From Microbulbifer sp. GL-2 (lineage in GTDB: Bacteria > Pseudomonadota > Gammaproteobacteria > Pseudomonadales > Cellvibrionaceae): 64,000 bases of DNA. The notes beneath the pieces were generated by a model. The model was not told the DNA's origin and did not search any database. It saw nothing but the letters and a program-made list of their open reading frames with translations. The stretch covers positions 2,462,001 through 2,526,000 of the forward strand of contig NZ_AP019807.1 in the NCBI RefSeq assembly GCF_007183175.1, in the 5' to 3' direction. The position numbers and the translations under genes are program-made. Positions 9,187-17,196 of this stretch are shown one piece after another; the first letter of the stretch is position 1, and each line of letters begins with the position of its first letter.

Positions 9187-9687
9187 ATGTCAGAACCCAC
9201 CTACAGCCTGATTTTCCGTGGTGACCTGATTGCAGGGTTTACCGCTGGCGATGTGAAGGCCAACCTGGCGCGCCTGTTTAAAAGCAGTCCACAAGCCGTT
9301 GAAAAACTGTTTAGTGGACGACCATTGATTTTGCGTAAAGGACTCGGTCGCGCTCAGGCGGAGCAGTTTCAGGCCACTTTGGCCAAGATCGGTGCCCAGG
9401 CGACAGTGAAGGATGAGAGTGGTGCTGTGGTCGCAAAGTCCAAGCCTGCCCCAAAATCACAAGCGTCAGAGCCGCAGGAAAAGGCCCAGCCCGAGGCTCC
9501 CGATTGGACCTTAGCTCCGATGGAAGGCCACTTGCTAAAGGATTATGAACGCAAGCAGGCATCTGCGGTACAGGTGTCTACCGACCATATCAGCCTGCGC
9601 GCGGCGGAGGGCCTTTTACTCGATAAAAATGAGCGGGTTGAACCGGAGGCTGCGGTGGTCAATATTCCTCAGTGGGATGTGGATTAA
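9187..9687 (+). CDS. Conserved hypothetical protein, 166 aa
   Basis: The start ATG 9187 has AAAGGG upstream and gives MSEPTYSLIFRGDLIAGF. Residues 1-75 form a compact domain with the pattern F-x-G-D-L-x-x-G-F...VKANLARLF...LFSGRPLILRKGL...A...A.LAKIGA, of a type found at the N-terminus of several Pseudomonas-group membrane or hypothetical proteins. The rest is a Lys/Pro/Gln-rich linker and a short acidic tail ending NIPQWDVD. There is no signal peptide or membrane segment. It directly follows cysE and ends before a strong terminator, so it is probably co-transcribed with cysE. Function unknown. Confidence 0.7.
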   Translation: MSEPTYSLIFRGDLIAGFTAGDVKANLARLFKSSPQAVEKLFSGRPLILRKGLGRAQAEQFQATLAKIGAQATVKDESGAVVAKSKPAPKSQASEPQEKAQPEAPDWTLAPMEGHLLKDYERKQASAVQVSTDHISLRAAEGLLLDKNERVEPEAAVVNIPQWDVD

Positions 9688-9715
9688 ATTGATCAATATC
9701 CTCTGAGAATAATTC

Positions 9716-9756
9716 AGGCACAAAAAAACCGGCATAAAGCCGGTTTTTTTGTGCCT
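9716..9756. terminator. Bidirectional rho-independent terminator
   Basis: A perfect 18-bp inverted repeat with a 5-base loop (9734-9738). The GC core is CCGGC/GCCGG, with A-tract and T-tract flanks on both strands. It lies between the convergent cysE/hypothetical genes and ppa and can stop transcription from both sides. Confidence 0.93.
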
Positions 9757-9801
9757 GACGGTCCGACAATCCAATGGATTGTCGAGCCAAAAGAAAGGGG
9801 C

Positions 9802-10338
9802 TTAGCCCTCTTCTTTCAGGTAGCGCTCGCGGGAGGACAGCACTTCTTTGCGCGCTTCTTCAGCGTCGGCCCAGCCTTCCACTTTCACCCACTTGCCAGC
9901 TTCGAGCGCTTTGTAGTTTTCGAAGTAATGTTCAATCTGCTTGAGCAGCAGCTCGGGCAGGTCGCTGATTTCCTGAACGTGATCGTACAGCTTGGTCAGC
10001 TTGGTGTGGGGTACCGCCAGCAGCTTGGCGTCAACACCGGATTCGTCGGTCATTTTCAGCACGCCGATTACGCGGGAGCGAATTACAGCGCCCACCATTA
10101 CCGGGTAGGGTGCAACAACCAGTACGTCCAGGGGGTCACCGTCTTCAGACAGTGTCTGGGGTACATAGCCATAGTTAGCCGGGTAGAACATCGGAGTGGC
10201 AACGAAGCGATCCACAAATACGGAGTCAGAGTCCTTGTCCACCTCGTACTTAATGGGATCGGAGTTGGCAGGGATCTCGATGATTACGTTGATATCGCTT
10301 GGCAGGTCTTTACCTGCGGGGATCTTGTCGAAGCTCAT
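9802..10338 (-). CDS. ppa: Inorganic pyrophosphatase (family I)
   Basis: Hydrolyses pyrophosphate to phosphate and pulls biosynthetic reactions forward. The 178-aa product has the family I active-site segments: EIPANSDPIKYEVDKDS, YPANYGYVPQTLSEDGDPLD (the D-x-D-P-x-D metal site) and the later KVEGW region. ATG 10338 is preceded by AGGA and gives MSFDKIPAGKD, the normal start; the longer open frame runs into the divergent promoter region. Monocistronic, ending in the shared bidirectional terminator. Confidence 0.96.
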   Translation of the reverse strand: MSFDKIPAGKDLPSDINVIIEIPANSDPIKYEVDKDSDSVFVDRFVATPMFYPANYGYVPQTLSEDGDPLDVLVVAPYPVMVGAVIRSRVIGVLKMTDESGVDAKLLAVPHTKLTKLYDHVQEISDLPELLLKQIEHYFENYKALEAGKWVKVEGWADAEEARKEVLSSRERYLKEEG

Positions 10339-10501
10339 TGCTGGTCCTGAACTGGGTGAAACGAAAAATTTGGAGCGCGGATTATATATGCTGTTTGGCA
10401 CGGCTGAAAGTCGCTCTCTTAGGGGCGTTATCGGACGTCAGGGATTGGCTGGCGAGTCTATCCTGTAACTCATTGATAACAACAACGAGGCAGGGACGGT
10501 C

Positions 10502-11875
10502 ATGATCAAAGCTCGGGAGGTGAGAACCGTTCAGGAGGCCCGTGCGATTGTCGAAGGGCGTGGCCTCAGTCATGTAAAAGTGGGCCTATTCGATATCGAT
10601 GGGGTTATGCGCGGCAAGTACATGAGCCGCGAAAAATTTTTCTCCTCCCTGGAAAAGGGCTTTTCCTTTTGTGATGTCGTGCTGGGCTGGGACGTTAAAG
10701 ACCAGCTCTATGACAATGTACGCTTTACTGGTTGGCATACCGGTTACCCGGATGCTCCGGTGCGAATCCTTCCAGACAGCTGCCGGGATATCCCCTTTGA
10801 AGACAATATGCTGCTGTTCATGGCCGAGTTTGATGATCGAGCTCAGTCGGTTTGTCCCCGCGCAGTCCTGCGCAGGGTGGTGGAGCGCTGCAGAGCTATG
10901 GAGTTTGAACCCTTTGCCGCCCTTGAATATGAGTACTTCCTTTTTGATGAAACCCCCAATTCCGTGCGCGAAAAGGGTTTCCGCAACCTGAAACCCTTCA
11001 CCCCGGACTGGTTTGGTTATTCGATGCTGCGTAACTCGGTGCACTCTGAACTGTACCGGGAGATCCTGGGTATGGGCGAGTGTATGGATTTCCCTCTGGA
11101 GGGCCTGCACACAGAAACTGGTCCTGGAGTCCTCGAAGCGGCAATTGCGGTGGATGGTGCCGAGGCCGCAGGAGATAAGGCTGCATTGTTTAAGACATTT
11201 ATGAAAGTACTGGCGCAGCGGATGGGATTGATGGCGACTTTTATGTCGCGCTGGTCCAGTGATTATCCGGGGCAGAGCGGCCATATCCACCTGTCATTAC
11301 GCAATGTAAATAATGGCGAGGCGGCATTTTTTGAAGGAAACCAGCCCCAGGGAATCAGTGAAACCATGCGTCAGTTTATTGCGGGGCAGCAGCGTCTGAT
11401 GCCGGAATTCCTGGCGATGTTAGCGCCCACTATAAACAGTTACCGACGCCTGGTTCCCGGTTTCTGGGCGCCTACTGGTGCCAACTGGGGGGTGGAGAAC
11501 CGTACCACCGCATTGAGGGCTATTCCTGGCAGCAGTAAATCCCAGCGGGTGGAGTACCGCCTGGGTGCTGCGGATGCCAATCCCTATCTGGCCCTGGCTG
11601 CGGCATTGGGTTCCGGACTTTACGGCGTGATGCAGCAGTGGCAGCCCAGTGAGCCAATTGAGGGTAATGCCTATGCCTTGGCACCGGAACCCCAGCTGAC
11701 TCTGCCCGCCACCCTGTGGGATTCAGCTCAATGCCTGAGAGCTTCTGCGGCTGCCAAAGAGTTGTTTGGAAGTGAATTTGTCGAGCACTTTGCCGCCAGC
11801 CGCGAGTGGGAGGAACGAGAATACCGGCGTCATGTAAGTGATTGGGAGCTGGACAGATACTTCGAGATTATCTGA
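10502..11875 (+). CDS. Glutamine synthetase family gamma-glutamyl-amine ligase
   Basis: A 457-aa class-I GS-fold enzyme of the PuuA/IpuC/GlnA4 kind rather than housekeeping GlnA. Visible sites are FDIDGVMRGKYM (N-terminal beta-grasp), ALEYEYFLF (metal glutamates), ETGPGVLEAAI, SGHIHLSL (ATP/metal), NSYRRLVPGFWAP and the NRTTALRAI / RVEYRLGAADANPYLALAAA block. Such enzymes join glutamate to the amino group of amines with ATP. The following ALDH and Fe-ADH genes, with no amine oxidase, suggest an amino-alcohol substrate (see findings). Divergent from ppa; AGGGA lies before ATG 10502. Confidence 0.85.
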   Translation: MIKAREVRTVQEARAIVEGRGLSHVKVGLFDIDGVMRGKYMSREKFFSSLEKGFSFCDVVLGWDVKDQLYDNVRFTGWHTGYPDAPVRILPDSCRDIPFEDNMLLFMAEFDDRAQSVCPRAVLRRVVERCRAMEFEPFAALEYEYFLFDETPNSVREKGFRNLKPFTPDWFGYSMLRNSVHSELYREILGMGECMDFPLEGLHTETGPGVLEAAIAVDGAEAAGDKAALFKTFMKVLAQRMGLMATFMSRWSSDYPGQSGHIHLSLRNVNNGEAAFFEGNQPQGISETMRQFIAGQQRLMPEFLAMLAPTINSYRRLVPGFWAPTGANWGVENRTTALRAIPGSSKSQRVEYRLGAADANPYLALAAALGSGLYGVMQQWQPSEPIEGNAYALAPEPQLTLPATLWDSAQCLRASAAAKELFGSEFVEHFAASREWEEREYRRHVSDWELDRYFEII

Positions 11876-12012
11876 ACCAGGAGGTGCACTTCGGTTTTAT
11901 TCTGTAATTGACGATGCTCACGCCCAATTAATTGCCGACGAGAAGGGCGGTACAGGAGTTTTTTTCATTGGCTGGAGGCTAATGTGGAGCGGCTAAAAGG
12001 GAATTATTAAAT

Positions 12013-13401
12013 ATGCACCACTTGCGATGTATTTCCCCTATAGATAACAGTATTTACCTGGAGCGGCCCCTGGCCGGAGAAGCGGAAATTCGTGTGGCTC
12101 TAGACAGGGCCAGCGCCACTCAGCGAGCCTGGCGATTAACCCCGCTTTCTGAGCGTATTGAAATTGTGCGCAGAGCAGTTGAATTTTTTATGGATCGCAA
12201 GAATCGTCTTGCAGAGGAGATCTGCTGGATGATGGGGCGTCCCATTCGCTATGCACCGGGGGAAATTGATGGCTTCGCCGAGCGTGCCTCAATGATGGCA
12301 AATATTGCTGAACAGGCCCTTGCAGATATCCAGCTGTCTTCCAAACCAGGGTTCTCTCGTTTTATTCGTCGTGAACCTCTGGGGATTTCCCTGGTGATTG
12401 CCCCCTGGAACTACCCCTATTTAACGGCTGTAAATGCCGTGGTGCCGTCATTATTAGCGGGCAATGCGGTGATTTTAAAGCACTCTGCGCAGACCCCTCT
12501 CTGTGCAGAACGTATGGTTGAAGCATTCAGGGAGGCGGGATTGCCCTATGGGGTATTCCAATATCTGCATCTGAACCATGCCTATACCCAGAGACTGGCA
12601 TGCGCCGAAGAGATTCAGCATATCGCCTTTACTGGATCAGTGGATGCCGGGGCAAAACTGGAGCGTACCGTGGCGGGGCGCTTTATTCAGGTGGGTCTGG
12701 AACTGGGTGGCAAGGACCCGGCCTATGTGCGCGAAGATGCAGACTTACAGCAAGCAGTGGAGGCAGTAGTCGATGGCGCATTTTTCAATTCTGGGCAGTC
12801 CTGCTGTGCCATTGAGCGAGTTTATGTTCAAGAAAAAATATTCGATGAATTTGTAGAGCGCGCGGTTGCCTTGCTTGGCAAATACCAGCTTGGACGCCCG
12901 GATAACCCAGACACCACACTGGGGCCGCTGGTGCGTGCCGAATCTGCTGATCGGGTACGCGCCCAAATTGATGAAGCCGTTGCCGAGGGTGCCAAAGCCC
13001 ACTTGAGCGCCCGTGATTTTCCCCTGGATAACCGCGGCACCCAATATATGGCGCCGCAATTACTTACTGGTGTGCGCCACAAAATGCGTCTGATGCGGGA
13101 GGAATCTTTTGGTCCGGTATTGGGGGTGCAAAAAGTGCATGATGATGGTGAAGCCCTAGAATTTATGAATAACAGTCACTTTGGTCTAACCGCGGCAATT
13201 TTTTCACAAGATGAAGAGGCCGCAATGGCCATTGGCGATCATTTGCAGGCCGGCACAATATTCCTTAATCGATGTGATTACCTGGACCCGGAATTGGCTT
13301 GGACTGGTGTAAAACAATCCGGTAGGGGTTGTACTTTATCCAGGGTTGGATTTGAGCAATTAACTAGGCCCAAGTCCTTCCACTTGAAAATTGGGGGCTA
13401 G
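12013..13401 (+). CDS. Aldehyde dehydrogenase (NAD(P)+)
   Basis: A 462-aa ALDH superfamily enzyme oxidising an aldehyde to an acid. The catalytic Cys is C264 (NSGQSC), followed by a second Cys; the general base is E230 (LELGGKD). The cofactor loop is GSVDAG near residue 210 and PWNYPYL near 131. The N-terminus is short, as in succinate-semialdehyde-type enzymes. Located between the GS-like ligase and the Fe-ADH, it would act on a gamma-glutamyl-aminoaldehyde in an amino-alcohol route. The start ATG 12013 has GGGA about 11 bases upstream. No regulator is visible beside it. Confidence 0.9.
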   Translation: MHHLRCISPIDNSIYLERPLAGEAEIRVALDRASATQRAWRLTPLSERIEIVRRAVEFFMDRKNRLAEEICWMMGRPIRYAPGEIDGFAERASMMANIAEQALADIQLSSKPGFSRFIRREPLGISLVIAPWNYPYLTAVNAVVPSLLAGNAVILKHSAQTPLCAERMVEAFREAGLPYGVFQYLHLNHAYTQRLACAEEIQHIAFTGSVDAGAKLERTVAGRFIQVGLELGGKDPAYVREDADLQQAVEAVVDGAFFNSGQSCCAIERVYVQEKIFDEFVERAVALLGKYQLGRPDNPDTTLGPLVRAESADRVRAQIDEAVAEGAKAHLSARDFPLDNRGTQYMAPQLLTGVRHKMRLMREESFGPVLGVQKVHDDGEALEFMNNSHFGLTAAIFSQDEEAAMAIGDHLQAGTIFLNRCDYLDPELAWTGVKQSGRGCTLSRVGFEQLTRPKSFHLKIGG

Positions 13402-13425
13402 AGGGTCAGAAAAGAGGACGTTGTT

Positions 13426-13887
13426 GTGCGGCTGATTATGTGTTTTGTTGCTGGATTGCTTTTAATCACCCCCCCGATATCAATGGCGGAATCTTATCTT
13501 TATAAAAATATTATTTTGGAGATGCCCGATGGTTGGTCAATATATCAAGACACATACAGTGATGTCGGAATCCAATTTCGACAGAAAGATACGGATAACC
13601 TGATAGCCTTTATTCTTAGAGCGGAATTGCTTATAGATGGAACTGATCCCGGTGCATTGTTAAAAAACCATCCAGTAGAACACCCGGTTTCTTCAGTACA
13701 GATAGGCAACTACTCTGGCTACTTTGTCACTTTTATGTCCAAAGGAAAGTGCATGGCAAACTGGTTTCTGGGGGATGGACGGGATCTGCTGGTTGCACAT
13801 TTTAAAGGAGACTGTAGCTCAGTAGATTACACTGCGGTGATCAGTGTCATTGAATCTATTGAAAATAGAGCTCATGCAATTAATTAG
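13426..13887 (+). CDS. Hypothetical exported protein, 153 aa
   Basis: GTG 13426 gives a basic start and a hydrophobic segment ending ...ISMA|ESYLYK, a plausible signal peptide cut near residue 21. The mature part is about 130 residues with two cysteines (KGKCMAN and KGDCSSV) that could form a disulfide. It resembles small periplasmic proteins that follow metabolic genes but I recognise no family. Base composition is more AT-rich than the flanking dehydrogenase genes. It sits 24 bases after the ALDH gene and may share its transcript. Confidence 0.55.
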   Translation: MRLIMCFVAGLLLITPPISMAESYLYKNIILEMPDGWSIYQDTYSDVGIQFRQKDTDNLIAFILRAELLIDGTDPGALLKNHPVEHPVSSVQIGNYSGYFVTFMSKGKCMANWFLGDGRDLLVAHFKGDCSSVDYTAVISVIESIENRAHAIN

Positions 13888-13920
13888 TGGCCCACAAGTC
13901 GTATAGGGAGAGTTTATAAA

Positions 13921-14132
13921 ATGAAGGCGCTAATATTACTTTCTGACTTGTTGCTGTCGAGATATTCTCAGCTTACTCCATACTACCTCCTGAAGCTAAG
14001 AAGTGTGATGAAGTTTGGTTTTTGGAGAGTTTCGGAGAAGCCTTTCATATTTGATAAACAGTTAGTTGTGAGGTTAAGGACCTTGAGTCTGTTTTCAATT
14101 TGATTTATTCAGTCAAGGAAGTGCAGAAGTGA
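13921..14132 (+). pseudogene. Possible decayed small gene
   Basis: An AGGGAG-type ribosome site precedes ATG 13921, which opens with MKALILLSDLLL like a signal peptide. The frame then turns basic and unconvincing. The neighbouring frame reads ILPPEAKKCDEVWFLESFGE and, after two stops, CEVKDLESVFNLIYS up to a stop at 14132. This looks like one small exported protein broken by a frameshift and nonsense changes. A chance pattern cannot be ruled out from a single sequence. Confidence 0.25.
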
Positions 14133-14181
14133 GAAACTGGTCCAGCGAACGCGAGTTAATAGTAAGAGGAGAGGGGCTATT

Positions 14182-15366
14182 GTGGACAAATACCAGGTAA
14201 ACTGGAATTTCCCTACCAATATTTGGGTCGGACCTGGCCGGACAGCAGATCTTGCCAAAGCCTGTTGCGAACTGAATATTCAACGCCCACTATTGGTGAC
14301 TGATCCAGGCCTTGCCGGCATGTCGCTTATTGATCGCGCTTATGCTCCCTGTAGAGAAAATGGTTTAGAGCTGGAAGTTTTCTCCTCAATCAAGGGGAAT
14401 CCCAATGGTGAGAATATTAACCAAGGCGTCCAGCTGTTACGGGATAAAAATTGCGATGGAGTCATTGCCTTTGGTGGTGGTTCTGCTATTGATGCAGGCA
14501 AAGCTATTGCATTGATGGCAGGGCAGAGTCGGCCCATTTGGGACTTTGAAGATATTGGCGATAATTATAAGCGTGTTGACCCCAATGGCATGGTTCCGGT
14601 GATTGCAGTACCCACCACGGCTGGAACCGGTTCAGAAGTCGGGCGGGTGGCAGTGATCACTGATGAAAATGCAAAAATCAAGCGATTGATTTTTCATCCC
14701 AATATCTTGCCGGATATTGTGATTCTGGATGCCGAGCTGACAATCGGATTGCCACCAGCAGTAACTGCAGCGACAGGGATGGACGCGCTTTCCCATAACC
14801 TGGAATCCTATTATTCACTGATGTACCACCCCATGGCAGAGGGGATCGCCCTGCAAGGCATGCGGCTGATCAAGACGTATCTTCCGCGGGCTTACATGAT
14901 TGGTACCGAGTTGAAGGCGCGTCAGCAGATGCTGGTTGCTTCTTGTATGGGTGCAACTGCCTTCCAACGTGGCCTGGGAGCCATTCATGCTCTCGCCCAC
15001 CCTCTTGGTGGCCTTTACGATAAACATCACGGCTTACTCAATGCCATACTGATGCCCTATGTCCTTGTAGCGAACAGGCCAGCCATAGAGGTTCCCATGG
15101 GACAATTGGCGCTCTCTTTGCAATTGACCGGGAAAGACATGTTTGAGAGTGGCTTTGATGCAGTGCTTAACTGGGTTATTGGCCTGCGTAAGCAGCTGGG
15201 CATTCCTCATACTTTGCAAGAAATTGGTATTGGTAGCGATGATGCCGATAAGATTGGTCGTATGGCTGCAGAAGATCCGTCTGCAGCCAGTAACCCAATG
15301 TCTTTTAACGCAGTGGAATATCGCGATATTTTCCTGCGTGCCTGCCAGGGCACTGTCACACTGTAA
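14182..15366 (+). CDS. Iron-containing alcohol dehydrogenase
   Basis: A 394-aa group III (iron-type) ADH. Motifs are FGGGSAIDAGKAIA (cofactor), PTTAGTGSEV, and the metal ligands D and H in GMDALSHNLESY plus GAIHALAHPLGG and KHHGLLNA. It oxidises a primary alcohol with NAD(P)+. The GTG at 14182 follows AGGAGAGGGG; start MDKYQVNWNFPT is typical. Its place in the GS-like/ALDH/ADH set suggests the alcohol is a gamma-glutamylated amino alcohol, which is inference. Two small genes separate it from the ALDH gene. Confidence 0.92.
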   Translation: MDKYQVNWNFPTNIWVGPGRTADLAKACCELNIQRPLLVTDPGLAGMSLIDRAYAPCRENGLELEVFSSIKGNPNGENINQGVQLLRDKNCDGVIAFGGGSAIDAGKAIALMAGQSRPIWDFEDIGDNYKRVDPNGMVPVIAVPTTAGTGSEVGRVAVITDENAKIKRLIFHPNILPDIVILDAELTIGLPPAVTAATGMDALSHNLESYYSLMYHPMAEGIALQGMRLIKTYLPRAYMIGTELKARQQMLVASCMGATAFQRGLGAIHALAHPLGGLYDKHHGLLNAILMPYVLVANRPAIEVPMGQLALSLQLTGKDMFESGFDAVLNWVIGLRKQLGIPHTLQEIGIGSDDADKIGRMAAEDPSAASNPMSFNAVEYRDIFLRACQGTVTL

Positions 15367-15429
15367 GAGTTTCACCCTATAAGCCGACAGAAGATTACCT
15401 ATCAAGAGAATTGTCCACAGGAATTAGCT

Positions 15430-16020
15430 ATGCGCGGCGTCTTTACTCTGTTTATCCTCCTGGCTGCCACCCTCGGATATGCCCAGGATTCCCCGAATAT
15501 TCGTACCGCTATTTTTGCCGGTGGTTGTTTCTGGTGTATGGAACCACCCTATGACAAAGTGAATGGCGTGCTGGAAACCACCTCAGGTTACAGCGGAGGT
15601 CATGTGAAAAATCCCACTTATGATCAGGTCTCTGCTGGTGGTACAGGTCATGCTGAGGTGGTACAAGTTAAATATGATGCAAACAAAGTGAGTTATTCGG
15701 AACTACTCAATATTTTTTGGCACAATGTAGACCCTTTCGATGCGGGTGGACAGTTCTGTGACCGGGGTGACCAATATCGCGCAGAGATTTTTTACGGTAG
15801 TGAAGAAGAGAAGAAGTTAGCCGAAGAGAGTAAGAAGAAAGTAGAGGCTGAGCTGGGTAAGAAAGTTGTTACCCAAATAAACCCTGCTGCAAAATTTTAC
15901 CCGGCAGAAGCTTATCATCAGGATTACTACCAGCGTAATCCTCTCCGCTATAAATACTACCGTTACCGTTGTGGGCGGGATCAACGGCTTGAAGAGGTAT
16001 GGGGTAAAACTTCGAGCTAG
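15430..16020 (+). CDS. msrA: Periplasmic peptide-methionine (S)-S-oxide reductase
   Basis: Repairs oxidised methionine (S-epimer). The catalytic motif GCFWC has its nucleophile at C33; a resolving Cys lies in the C-terminal CGRDQRLEEVWG segment. GYSGG, GGTGHAEVV and YHQDYYQRNP are family motifs. Residues 1-18 form a signal peptide (hydrophobic core, then GYAQD), so this copy acts in the periplasm. There is no MsrB domain fused or adjacent. It follows the Fe-ADH gene by 63 bases; whether they share a transcript is unclear. Confidence 0.95.
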   Translation: MRGVFTLFILLAATLGYAQDSPNIRTAIFAGGCFWCMEPPYDKVNGVLETTSGYSGGHVKNPTYDQVSAGGTGHAEVVQVKYDANKVSYSELLNIFWHNVDPFDAGGQFCDRGDQYRAEIFYGSEEEKKLAEESKKKVEAELGKKVVTQINPAAKFYPAEAYHQDYYQRNPLRYKYYRYRCGRDQRLEEVWGKTSS

Positions 16021-16111
16021 TAAGACTTGTGATGTACTTTATCATCTTCGGTAGTGATGTCTTAAATATCTTATCTGAGCCTGATTTTCAGCACTCAATT
16101 TAGGTAACGGT

Positions 16112-17173
16112 ATGGGGTATCCTCAATCTGGAGTATTACAAGAAGGGGAAGTCTTGGGCTCTGCAGCTGGCTTTCCTGTTCTTTACCGCTATATTGCTGC
16201 GGAAAAATCCAAACCTTTAATGGTATTCATACCGGGTAACTCTCATCTGGCACGTATCTTCTATGGCTGCCCTGAGGCCCGGGAAGAGGATTTTATCAGT
16301 TACTGGGTTCATCGCTCAGGCCACCCCTTTCTGGCTGTTTCTTTCCCAATTGCCAATAAGGTTTTTGATGGCTTCTATCCCAGCTTTACTATTGCCGATT
16401 GGGGAAAGCAAGTCGCTGAAGTGATTGACGAGGTAGTTTCTAAGAATAACTTACAACGTGAGGTAATCGTTTGCGGCTGGAGTATGGGATGTAAGATTGC
16501 CGGAGCTCTTGGGAAGGAGGCGATTGCAAAGCAAATTTCAATTACTATGTTTGTCGCAATGTCTGGTGATCCTGCAGTTCCCGGTTTTTTGCCAAAAGCA
16601 AATGCTGAAAATATCGCTATGACACCAGAAGGACTGGCAAACAGGGAGAGCTTATACCCCTGGTTTTTTCAGGCGCTGGAAGATCAAAGTACCTATAATG
16701 GCCATACTATTCTCCCAAAAGATATTTATCGGCAGAGGATCCTGGGGGCCACCCCTGTGGGATTGATTGGCGCGGGCCTGATGTATAAGAATGGCCAATT
16801 TGTGGAAGACTTAGAATGGAGTCTTAAGTCCGCGAACACTTTCAATTACGACGATTATCCTTTTCCTGTAATTATTCATGGTAATTCGATATCTGATGCG
16901 GAAAACGTATTACTGAATACTTCTAACTGGGCGTTTATTAGAAATAGAGTGCTTATTAAGAGGGTGCTTGGGGATAATGCATTGAAGGACCTCTCTCCTG
17001 CTCAGTGGGAGCGTCTTCAAGAACTGGTTGAATGCTCTGGTAGCCACTTTTCGCAATCCCTTCCCGGGGGGCACTTCTTTTTTTGGGGGGAAATTGGGGC
17101 AAAGTTAATTTTGGAAAAAATAATACTTCTTACAAAAAATGTCAGGAGCATTCCTGATTTGATAAACTTATAA
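16112..17173 (+). CDS. Alpha/beta hydrolase-fold protein
   Basis: A 353-aa cytosolic protein. The oxyanion segment VFIPGNSHLARIF and the nucleophile elbow GWSMG (about residues 127-131) mark the alpha/beta hydrolase fold; a C-terminal LPGGHFFFWGE supplies the likely catalytic His. The arrangement resembles thioesterases of secondary-metabolite clusters, but no synthase genes are nearby. Substrate unknown. It ends 23 bases before the convergent MocR gene and marks the left edge of the AT-rich accessory region. Confidence 0.75.
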   Translation: MGYPQSGVLQEGEVLGSAAGFPVLYRYIAAEKSKPLMVFIPGNSHLARIFYGCPEAREEDFISYWVHRSGHPFLAVSFPIANKVFDGFYPSFTIADWGKQVAEVIDEVVSKNNLQREVIVCGWSMGCKIAGALGKEAIAKQISITMFVAMSGDPAVPGFLPKANAENIAMTPEGLANRESLYPWFFQALEDQSTYNGHTILPKDIYRQRILGATPVGLIGAGLMYKNGQFVEDLEWSLKSANTFNYDDYPFPVIIHGNSISDAENVLLNTSNWAFIRNRVLIKRVLGDNALKDLSPAQWERLQELVECSGSHFSQSLPGGHFFFWGEIGAKLILEKIILLTKNVRSIPDLINL

Positions 17174-17196
17174 TTGAAATTAAATCTTAAGATGTC

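Noticed and set aside
9751..10350. 199-codon plus-strand frame across ppa
   Set aside because: The minus strand is a complete pyrophosphatase; the plus frame is a shadow that starts within the terminator.
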